Shown here one piece after another: positions 35,089-41,684 of a stretch of DNA of 42,910 nt. Both the position numbers and the translations under genes were made by a program. Positions within the stretch are counted from its first letter, which is position 1, and each line of letters opens with the position of its first letter. This DNA comes from a bacterium (GTDB taxonomy: Bacteria > Actinomycetota > Acidimicrobiia > Spongiisociales > ZC4RG35), in the NCBI GenBank assembly GCA_028819345.1, contig JAPPLW010000063.1:1-42910 (forward strand). Reading direction: 5' to 3'. Below the pieces are notes generated by a model, which saw only the letters and a list, made by a program, of their open reading frames with translations, ran no database searches and was not told the DNA's origin.

Positions 35089-36363
35089 ATGGGACTCTGT
35101 ATGCAAGTTGACCTGCCTGCTGCCCTGAACGCCGTCGATGACCTGGGGGGATACCAAGGAGAGTTGCTCGCCTCCCTGGTGTCGGCGCCCAGCGTCAGGG
35201 GGGATTCGAGTGACGTGCATGAGTTGTGCGCAGGCGAGTTGGAGAGGGCGGGAATGCAGGTGGATTTGATCACTCCCCGGGTGGGCGAGTTGGAGCGCCA
35301 TCCCGAGTGGAGCCCGCCCGATCCGTCCATCGACGTCGCCGCGCCGGAGCGGTTGGTGAGCGTCCTTGGATCATCCGGTGAGGGACCGGGTATCTTCCTC
35401 TTCGCCCACATCGACACCGAGAGTCCCGATCCCCGGGGGGACTGGGAGACCGACCCCTACCGAGCCACAGAGGTCGGAGGCCGTATCTATGGGGTGGGGA
35501 CCGCCGACGATAAGGCCGGGGTGGTGTCGGTACTGGCCGCCGCTCGGGCGCTACTCCCCCATCTGCGAGGAGTGCGGCTGGTCGTGGGACTGGTGCACGG
35601 AAAGCTGGGGGGTGGGCTGGGGACCCTGCCGACCATGGCGGGAGTGGGAGACGTGGACGCCGCCGTCTACTGCCATCCGGCCGAGACCGGGAAGGGCATG
35701 GCCCATTTCAAGATCGCCACCCGGGGCTTTTTCAACTTCCGCATCGAGACCGAGGGGCGGCGGCCCGCTCCGGTGGAGATCCGCACTCCGATCTCTGAGG
35801 ATCCGCGGCAGGGGGCAAATGCCTTCACCCGGTTGCGGGGAGTCCTGGAGGAAGTCGACCGGTGGGCCGACCGGGAAGGGGTGCTGTGCTCGGTTAACCG
35901 GGTTTCGGCGGGTACCGATCCGATCGTGCTGCCAGAGCGGGCGGTGGCGGAGGGAGCCGTCTGGTTCCGGAACGGGACGGTGGCCGAGGTGTTCGGGAGC
36001 TTGAAGGCGGCTGCTCTGGAGGCCGGCGCCGGGTCCACTCGACTGTTCGGGACGCGGTCCAACCCGGCGGAGATCCCACCCGGTCATCCGCTGGTGGCGG
36101 CCACGACGACGGCCATCGCTGCCGAGACCGGAGTCACGCCCCACCTCTATCCGGCTCACGTGGCCTCAGACATCCGCTTTCCCATCCGGTGCCTGAACGC
36201 GGCCACCGTGGGCTTCGGGGCCCTGGGCGGGAACTTCTACGGCCCGAACGAGTGGGTGGACGCCGAGGATATGCACCGGGCTACCCGGGTGTTGGTCAGG
36301 ATCGTCTCGGCCCGGGTCGAACAGGCGGGCCGGGGGACGCCCTGGCCTCCGGTTGGTGACTGA
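35089..36363 (+). CDS. M20 peptidase-like protein lacking key catalytic residues
   Basis: The 424-residue protein has the fold marks of M20 metallohydrolases (ArgE/DapE/carboxypeptidase). The first metal motif FLFAHIDTES and the second GRIYGVGTADDKAGVV are present, then the lid or dimerisation domain (about 205-320) and a C-terminal GGNFYGPNEWVDAEDM. However, where homologues have the catalytic and metal-binding Glu-Glu pair, this protein has HGKLGGGLGT, and where they have the last His ligand (typically GNAHGPNE), it has GNFYGPNE. Three expected metal or catalytic residues are therefore changed in clean sequence without frameshift. It may be inactive, regulatory, or use another chemistry. 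The start is uncertain: ATG 35089 or ATG 35101, neither with a good ribosome-binding site. It diverges from the glycan gene with only about 25 bp between them. Confidence 0.8.
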   Translation: MGLCMQVDLPAALNAVDDLGGYQGELLASLVSAPSVRGDSSDVHELCAGELERAGMQVDLITPRVGELERHPEWSPPDPSIDVAAPERLVSVLGSSGEGPGIFLFAHIDTESPDPRGDWETDPYRATEVGGRIYGVGTADDKAGVVSVLAAARALLPHLRGVRLVVGLVHGKLGGGLGTLPTMAGVGDVDAAVYCHPAETGKGMAHFKIATRGFFNFRIETEGRRPAPVEIRTPISEDPRQGANAFTRLRGVLEEVDRWADREGVLCSVNRVSAGTDPIVLPERAVAEGAVWFRNGTVAEVFGSLKAAALEAGAGSTRLFGTRSNPAEIPPGHPLVAATTTAIAAETGVTPHLYPAHVASDIRFPIRCLNAATVGFGALGGNFYGPNEWVDAEDMHRATRVLVRIVSARVEQAGRGTPWPPVGD

Positions 36364-36376
36364 GAACTCGGTTCTC
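36362..36376 (+). terminator. Hairpin overlapping the M20 gene stop codon
   Basis: GAGAAC-TCG-GTTCTC is a perfect 6 bp stem beginning within the TGA. No U-run follows, so it is only a weak terminator candidate. Confidence 0.3.
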
Positions 36377-36467
36377 GGAGATCGTCATTGGATGTCCGGC
36401 GGGAGGGCCGCATGAACACTGGATATCGGTTGTGGGAAAATAGCGCAGTATTTGAGGGTGTCTAGCA

Positions 36468-36496
36468 TTGTTTTGTCACACCCCATGTAGTACATT
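36468..36496 (+). promoter_or_regulatory. Candidate leaderless promoter of the HNH gene (TTGTTT-N17-TACATT)
   Basis: TTGTTT at 36468-36473 and TACATT at 36491-36496 are 17 nt apart, and the -10 box ends 6 nt before ATG 36503. No Shine-Dalgarno sequence is present. Confidence 0.5.
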
Positions 36497-36502
36497 GATG
36501 CC

Positions 36503-37762
36503 ATGGGAGTTGAAGAGTCGAGAGGCCGACCCGCAGACGGAGGTCGGGTGTCGGATCGCAACCGGGCCAGGTTCGTGCCGCCCGCGGCTTCGCTGTCCGA
36601 GGCGTCGATAGCGGACCTGCGCGAACAGATCCGCTCCATCACCCGGGCAGAGTCCCAGGCCGCGGCAGCCCGGGGGAAGGTAGCGGCCGAGTACGCCCGC
36701 CGACTGGGGCAGAAAGCCGCCGAGAAGATGGTCCGTAAACAGTCGGGACAATCGGCGCGGGGCTCGCGTACAGAAGTCGAAGTGGCCGACAAACTCAAGA
36801 AACTGCCGGGCACCAGACAGGCCTTCGAGGACGGCCAGATCAGTTACGGTCACGCCCGGATCATCGCCGACACCGCCGACCGGGTTGGGATCGATGAGGA
36901 CGAACTAGTCCAAAAGGCCAAGAAACAGCCGGTGGACGTGTTCGCTCACACTGCCCGCCAACACGAACAACAGAGATCGGAGGACGACGGTTTGTCCAAG
37001 CTGGAGGGCCAGAAAAAGGCCCGCAAGGCTTGGATAAGGACCGATCGCTCCGACGGGATGGTGGTGTTGGGGGGACGGTTCGACCCGATCACGGGCGCTC
37101 TGATCAAGGACGCTCTGTCGGTCCGGACCGACCAGATGTGGAGAAAGGAAGACCCCGAGCGGAGACCCACCACCGCTCAGCGCATGGCCGACGCCATAGC
37201 CGGCCTCCTGTGCGAACCCGGCACGACCGAGTCGGGGAAGGAGGAAGCAGACAGGTTCAAGCGTCCGGGAGCCACGCTGTTACTGATAGCCCATTAAGAC
37301 GCCGAGGGCCGGAAGATCAGAGACGCCACCCTCGCCGACGGAACGCCGGTCCCCGTGGCGGTCTTCCGGGACATGGCTTGTCAGGGGAAGATCGTTCCCT
37401 CCGTTTTCGACACCCGCGGCCAACCCCTGTGGGTGGGAATGAGCAAACGCCTGGCCACCCGGGCCCAGCGTCTGGCGTTGATTGCCCGCGACCGGGGGTG
37501 CGTGGGGTGTGGCGCCGATCCGGCATGGTGCCAGGCCCATCACATCGTCCCCTGGGAAGCGGACGGTCCCACCGACATAGACAACCTGGTCCTCCTGTGC
37601 AGCCGATGTCACCACCAGGTCCACGACGACGGGTGGCGAGTCCAACAGTCCCCCGACGGGAAACGAAGACTCCGACCCCCCGCCAAAGGACACCGCCCGC
37701 CGCCGTCCAACAAGATCCGGCGGCGCCGAACCGCCAAACCCAAAACCAAGCTGTTGTTGTGA
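36503..37762 (+). pseudogene. DUF222/HNH endonuclease (13E12-type) split by a nonsense codon
   Basis: One reading frame of 420 codons is interrupted only at 37295-37297 (TAA). Codons 1-264 encode the helical DUF222 domain (SLSEASIADLREQIRS ... TADRVGIDEDELVQ ... MVVLGGRFDPITGALI ... TTAQRMADAIAGLL). The frame then resumes directly with DAEGRKIRDATLADGTPVPVA, and the HNH nuclease follows: CVGCGADPAWCQAHHIVPW ... NLVLLCSRCHHQVHDDGW, with both Cys pairs and His residues intact. A basic tail ends at 37762. One substitution, for example from TAC or TAT, would restore it. Actinobacterial DUF222-HNH genes are multicopy and mobile-element-like (REP13E12 of mycobacteria). A downstream start near 37355 could express the HNH part alone. 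Confidence 0.88.
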
Positions 37763-37932
37763 AAACCCGAACCAGGCCGCGAAACAACCCTCCCCCACAG
37801 GCCAACTTTGGTCGCCTCGCAGACCCAAACTGACTGTCAGCTACTAGAACAAACACCGTCCGGGCGCCAGAGCTCTACCCGGACCGGCACAACCCAAACA
37901 AGCGAGTCACCAGCCTCACCCGAGCCTGGAAA

Positions 37933-38014
37933 CTCGCGAAAACCAACGGAACGGAGGTGGCGGCGGGAGGGCCCATAGGGGACCAAGCCGGACATCCGGT
38001 TTTCGCGACTTAGG
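37933..38014 (+). repeat. Intergenic repeat family, copy A
   Basis: It is bounded by inverted arms CGCGAAAACC (37935-37944) and GGTTTTCGCG (37998-38007), perfect over 10 bp with a 53 bp GC-rich interior. It lies between convergent genes. The rest of the 37763-38041 gap is without a recognisable gene. Confidence 0.65.
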
Positions 38015-38041
38015 TTTTGTAGGTTGGTTGGCTACCGGAGG

Positions 38042-38797
38042 TTACGCGATGGTCTGGCCGGCGTCCAGGTAGATGGTGGTGCCGGTTGCCATCCGGGAGT
38101 CGTCGGAGGCCAGGAAAACCGCTGCTCCTACGATGTCTTCGGGGACGCCGATGACTCCGAACGGAATCATGGATAGCCGGTAGGCGCGGAACTCCGGGTC
38201 GGCCAGGTCCTCGCGGTTCAGGTCCGTCTCGATCAGACCCGGTGCGATGGCGTTGGCCCGGATCCTGTGAGGAGCCAGTTCGGACGCCAGTTGGCGAGTG
38301 AGCATCCGCACGCCACCCTTCGCTACGCAGTAGTGGGTCAGGTCCCGGCCCGCCAGCGTGTCGCCCGCAGAGGACATGTTGATGATCACCCCGCCGTCGC
38401 CCTGGCTGACCATCTGTTTGGCAGCCGCCTGGGAGCACAGGAAGAATCCCTTGAGGTTCACCTCGAGGATCCGGTCCCACTCGGACTCCTCGATTTCGAG
38501 GAAGGGCGTCCGGATCAGGATGCCCGCGTTGTTCACCAGGATGTCGATCCTTCCGAACCGGTCCACCGCGGCCGACATCAAACCGGCCACATCCGAGGAC
38601 GAGGAAGTGTCGGCCTGCACGGCTATGGCTTCCGACCCCATCGCCTCGATCTCGGCCACCGCCGAGTCGGCGGCTCCCTGATCGCTGTGATAGTTGACCA
38701 CCACCTTCGCCCCTTCCCTCCCGTATCCCAGGGCGATGGCCCTCCCAATGGAACGGGAGGACCCGGTGACTACCGCAACTCTGTCTTTCAGTCGCAT
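38042..38797 (-). CDS. SDR family oxidoreductase (FabG-like)
   Basis: The 251-residue short-chain dehydrogenase/reductase oxidises or reduces a secondary alcohol or ketone with NAD(P). The Rossmann glycine motif is TGSSRSIGRAI (residues 11-21), followed by VNNAGI (about residue 88), the catalytic Ser in INMSSAGD (about 143) and the YxxxK pair in HYCVAKGG (about 156). The C-terminal PGLIETDL and GTTIYLDAGQTIA are typical. All catalytic residues are present. ATG 38797 has AGGAG upstream and lies 13 bp after the nicX-like stop, so the two form an operon. It probably acts on a product of that pathway. An N-terminal relic of a second copy exists at 40084-40160. Confidence 0.95.
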   Translation of the reverse strand: MRLKDRVAVVTGSSRSIGRAIALGYGREGAKVVVNYHSDQGAADSAVAEIEAMGSEAIAVQADTSSSSDVAGLMSAAVDRFGRIDILVNNAGILIRTPFLEIEESEWDRILEVNLKGFFLCSQAAAKQMVSQGDGGVIINMSSAGDTLAGRDLTHYCVAKGGVRMLTRQLASELAPHRIRANAIAPGLIETDLNREDLADPEFRAYRLSMIPFGVIGVPEDIVGAAVFLASDDSRMATGTTIYLDAGQTIA

Positions 38798-38810
38798 GGA
38801 TTACTCCTAA

Positions 38811-39851
38811 CTACTCCAACTCGAATCCGGGCACCACGAAACTCCCCCGATCAATGATCTGGGTATCACCAACCGCTATGGAGTGGTTGCGAGTGGGGAT
38901 GTCGAAATGGAAGTTCACCCGGTTCTGGCCGCCCAGCTTGTGGGTGAAGTTGGCGCCGAATGCAATCAGCATGTTGCCGTAATAACTCTCGGTGTCCATC
39001 ACTCCCCCGCCTTCCCAGAAGCGAAGGCCCAGGGCGTTCCAATTGGCTCGATGCTCGTACCCCCAACCGATGTGAGACACACCGTAGGCCCGCTTGTCCT
39101 TGGGCAACTCGAAGAAGTCCTTGAGCAGCCGCATGTCGGCGCCGCCATCCATGGAGACGATGCTTCCTTCCCGCAACTCCATACGGATCGGCTGTTCCAC
39201 ATACTTGCCCATCGGCAGCAGAGCATCACCCGCATCTATCACCAAGGTTCCCTCGGCCGAGTCCTCCAAGGGCGCCAAGCCGCACTGTCCCGAAGGCCAG
39301 TGATCCCACCGTCCCTGCTGGTCCGTGTAGCCATACTGGCATCCCAGCGGACGGCCCGTGTACCTGACCGTGAAGTCGCTCCCGGCATCCGACCAAACCC
39401 GCATGGTGTCTGAGGTCGCCAACAGTTCCATGCTTCTTTCGCCCCGCTTGCGGATCTCAGGAAGGGGGAACATCCGGCGTAGGTGGTCCTCAGGCTCCTC
39501 GATCATCAGGGAACGGACACCCGCCGCCAAGGCCTCATTATGAGCATCGGAGTAGATCCAATGGGACCCCATACTGGCCAGAAAACCCACCACCAGGTCG
39601 CAACCCTTCCAAGCATCGACGATGGTACGCGACTTCATCCACGAGTCGTCAGCGGCCACCATGATCTGAAAGAAATCACCACCCAGCACCCTGACCGCTC
39701 CCATCAAAGCCGTGATGTAAGCCGGGTTGCTCTGAGTGTTGGTGAAAGCCATAACCGTCTGCCCGGGGCCGACCCCGCACAACTCCATATGATCTCGGAA
39801 CATCGGCACCAACTCGGCGCCGGCGGCCGAAGTAGTGGGGACTCTACGCAA
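38811..39851 (-). CDS. NicX-like protein (2,5-dihydroxypyridine 5,6-dioxygenase family), copy 1
   Basis: The 346-residue protein resembles NicX, the iron-dependent enzyme that opens the ring of 2,5-dihydroxypyridine in nicotinate breakdown. Matching blocks are YTGRPLGCQYGYTDQQGRW followed by DHWPSG, EDSAEGTLVIDAGDALLP, YGVSHIGWGYEHRANW, MDTESYYGN and HFDIPTRN. In NicX, as I recall, the iron ligands are the His of SHIGWG and the His and Asp of the HxDIP motif; all are kept. Substrate residues may differ, so the ring substrate is not certain. The start is TTG 39851 by alignment with copy 2, with AGGAGG upstream. It pairs with the SDR gene downstream. About 32 of 346 residues differ from copy 2 by my count. 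Confidence 0.8.
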   Translation of the reverse strand: MRRVPTTSAAGAELVPMFRDHMELCGVGPGQTVMAFTNTQSNPAYITALMGAVRVLGGDFFQIMVAADDSWMKSRTIVDAWKGCDLVVGFLASMGSHWIYSDAHNEALAAGVRSLMIEEPEDHLRRMFPLPEIRKRGERSMELLATSDTMRVWSDAGSDFTVRYTGRPLGCQYGYTDQQGRWDHWPSGQCGLAPLEDSAEGTLVIDAGDALLPMGKYVEQPIRMELREGSIVSMDGGADMRLLKDFFELPKDKRAYGVSHIGWGYEHRANWNALGLRFWEGGGVMDTESYYGNMLIAFGANFTHKLGGQNRVNFHFDIPTRNHSIAVGDTQIIDRGSFVVPGFELE

Positions 39852-39881
39852 CGGTCTCCTCCTTGGGAAAGTATTGGCTCT

Positions 39882-39887
39882 ATCGTA
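39882..39887 (-). promoter_or_regulatory. Candidate -10 box (TACGAT) of nicX-like copy 1
   Basis: TACGAT on the minus strand lies about 30 nt upstream of TTG 39851. The same box occurs at 41247-41252 before copy 2. No clear -35 is present. Confidence 0.4.
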
Positions 39888-40083
39888 GCCCTCCCGACCC
39901 TGCCTCCCCCATGGACGGCCTACCTCCCTTTGCTCGGTGCAAGGTCGGTCGTTCCTTCCTGCAAGCCACATGCGCGCACCGAGACACATGGGCCGGTTCA
40001 CCACCAACAACCGCCGGGCGGCCCTCAATCAGTAGTAGCTTCTTTGCCGCTCGGGCCTCCGGGGAAGTTAGGGGACAGTTTGG

Positions 40084-40160
40084 CCGTATCCGAGGGCGAT
40101 GGCCCTCCCGATGAAACGGGAGGATCCGGTGACCATCGCAACTTTGTCATTCAGCTTCGT
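40084..40160 (-). pseudogene. SDR gene 5' relic
   Basis: These 77 bases match the first codons of the intact SDR gene (its start at 38797) at about 65 of 77 positions. On the minus strand they read KLNDKVAMVTGSSRFIGR and onward for a few codons; the ATG has become ACG. The remainder of the gene is gone and the sequence to 39852 holds nothing else that I recognise. The position directly downstream of nicX-like copy 2 mirrors that of the intact SDR after copy 1, so the two are the remains of a duplicated nicX-SDR unit. Confidence 0.9.
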
Positions 40161-40177
40161 GGTGGACGGTGGCTCAA

Positions 40178-41218
40178 CTACTCCAGCTCGAACCCGGGAA
40201 CCACGAAGCTCCCCCGATCGATGATCTGGGTATCCCCGATGGCAATCGAGTGGTTCCTGGTGGGGATGTCAAAGTGGAAGTTCGCCCGGTTCTCGCCGCC
40301 GAGCTTTCGGAAGAAGTTGGCGCCGAAGGCGATCAGCATGTTGCCGTAGTAGCTCTCGGTGTCCATGACTCCCCCGCCTTCCCAGAAGCGGAGGCCCAGA
40401 GCGTTCCAGTTGGCCCGGTGCTCAAAGCCCCAGCCGATGTGGGAGAGGCCGTAGGCCCGCTTGTCCTTGGCGTTCTCGAAGAAGTCCTTCAGAAGCCGCG
40501 CGTCGGCGCCTCCGTCTATCGAGATGATGCTTCCCTCCCGCATCTCTATGCGGATCGGCTGCTCGACGTACTTGCCCATCGGAAGCAGAGCGTCACCGGC
40601 GTCGACTATCAGCGTTCCCTCGGCCGAGTCCTCCAAGGGGGCGACGCCGCACTGCCCCGAGGGCCAGTGGTCCCAGCGACCGGGGGTGTCGGTGTAGCCG
40701 TACTGGGAGCCCAGGGGTCGACCGGTGTAGCGGACCGAGAAGTCGCTTCCCGCATCAGACCAGACCCGCATGATGTCGGACGTGGCCATGTATTCGACGC
40801 TCTTGTCGCCGCGCTTTCTGATCTCGGGAAGAGGGAACAGCCGGCGCAGGTGGTCTTCGGGCTCCTCGATCATCAGGCTCCGAACGCCCGCCTCCAGAGC
40901 CTCGTTGTGGGCATCGGAATAGATCCAGTGCGATCCCATGCTGGCCAGGAATCCCACCACCAGGTCACATCCCTTCCAGGCGTCGACGATGGTGCGCGAC
41001 TTCATCCAGGAGTCGTCGGCGGCCACCATGATCTGAAAGAAGTCTCCCCCCAGCACCCCGACGGCTCCCATCAGGGCGGTTATGTAAGCCGGATTGCTGT
41101 GGGTGTTGGTGAAGGCCATGACGGTCTGCCCGGGGCCCACGCCGCACAACTTCATGTGGTCTCGGAACATCGGCACCAGTTCGGCGCCGGCTGCTGAAGT
41201 GGTTGGGACTCTACGCAA
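40178..41218 (-). CDS. NicX-like protein (2,5-dihydroxypyridine 5,6-dioxygenase family), copy 2
   Basis: The 346-residue protein is a near-duplicate of copy 1, with about 32 differences and no frameshift. SHIGWGFEHRANW and the HFDIPTRN motif are intact, so both copies should be active. Several differences cluster in the middle (KSVEYMATSDIM against RSMELLATSDTM) and in the NAKDKRAYGLSH region. The start is TTG 41218 with AAGGAGG 7 nt upstream. Its downstream partner, the SDR, is only a relic here. Identical architecture and promoter box imply a tandem duplication of one transcription unit. Confidence 0.82.
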   Translation of the reverse strand: MRRVPTTSAAGAELVPMFRDHMKLCGVGPGQTVMAFTNTHSNPAYITALMGAVGVLGGDFFQIMVAADDSWMKSRTIVDAWKGCDLVVGFLASMGSHWIYSDAHNEALEAGVRSLMIEEPEDHLRRLFPLPEIRKRGDKSVEYMATSDIMRVWSDAGSDFSVRYTGRPLGSQYGYTDTPGRWDHWPSGQCGVAPLEDSAEGTLIVDAGDALLPMGKYVEQPIRIEMREGSIISIDGGADARLLKDFFENAKDKRAYGLSHIGWGFEHRANWNALGLRFWEGGGVMDTESYYGNMLIAFGANFFRKLGGENRANFHFDIPTRNHSIAIGDTQIIDRGSFVVPGFELE

Positions 41219-41246
41219 TTCTTTCCTCCTTCGCTGTTACCGGTTT

Positions 41247-41252
41247 ATCGTA
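41247..41252 (-). promoter_or_regulatory. Candidate -10 box (TACGAT) of nicX-like copy 2
   Basis: TACGAT on the minus strand lies about 28 nt upstream of TTG 41218, matching copy 1. No clear -35 is present. Confidence 0.4.
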
Positions 41253-41684
41253 ACCGCTCGGCGGGGACCCCTTTGGTGTGGAGAGGCCTTTCCTATCGAC
41301 TCGATGAACGAGAGTCGTCATACCGGAACGAGGTCCGCGAAAAAACCAACATCTGATGGGTTGACTCTGTCACAGTCCTGACCAATACTCACAGGAGTCA
41401 CAAACACCTTCCGGTCCGCCCGACGTCGCCGGACCGCACTTTCGAGGAGAAGGTCATAGCCGTCGAAAACATGCCCCTGGCGGGTCCAGCGGCTCGCGTT
41501 TCGACCAATGGAGGCGGTGGCGGGGGTGGGCCCTGGTGTGAGGAGAGTCGGTGCGGTTTTCGCGGGTTAGGGGTGGTTCTCCGCGAGTTTTGCGTAGGCG
41601 GCTCAGGTTTCTCCGGGTGAGGCCCCACCCCTCGGCTCTAGGGCGTCAGTGTGGATAATCATGAGGGGACACTCCAAACGACCA
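41253..41684. other. Gene-free gap with intergenic repeat
   Basis: No coding sequence is supported. A proline-rich frame at 41398-41628 (minus) overlaps the repeat and has no coding character. The repeat at 41493-41572 is listed separately. A related CGCGAAAAAACCAAC fragment occurs at about 41336-41350. Confidence 0.6.
41493..41572 (+). repeat. Intergenic repeat family, copy B
   Basis: It begins CTCGCGTTTCGACCAA and ends GGTTTTCGCGGGTTAGG, with GGAGGCGGTGGCGGGGGTGG between. Copy A has the same order of blocks: CTCGCG, ACCAA, GGAGGTGGCGGCGGGAGGG, GGTTTTCGCG, CTTAGG. Confidence 0.6.

Noticed and set aside
35064-35417. N-terminal extension of about 118 residues on the pyruvyltransferase-glycosyltransferase fusion
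   Set aside because: It runs antisense through the start of the M20 gene and contains no pyruvyltransferase motif; GTG 35063 gives the expected N-terminus.
37295-37297. Recoding (readthrough or special amino acid) of the TAA in the DUF222/HNH gene
   Set aside because: TAA is not the codon used for selenocysteine or pyrrolysine, and no downstream structure stands out; a nonsense mutation is simpler.
41398-41628. Proline-rich 76-residue frame on the minus strand
   Set aside because: It overlaps the intergenic repeat, has no good ribosome-binding site, and its composition follows the GC-rich repeat.
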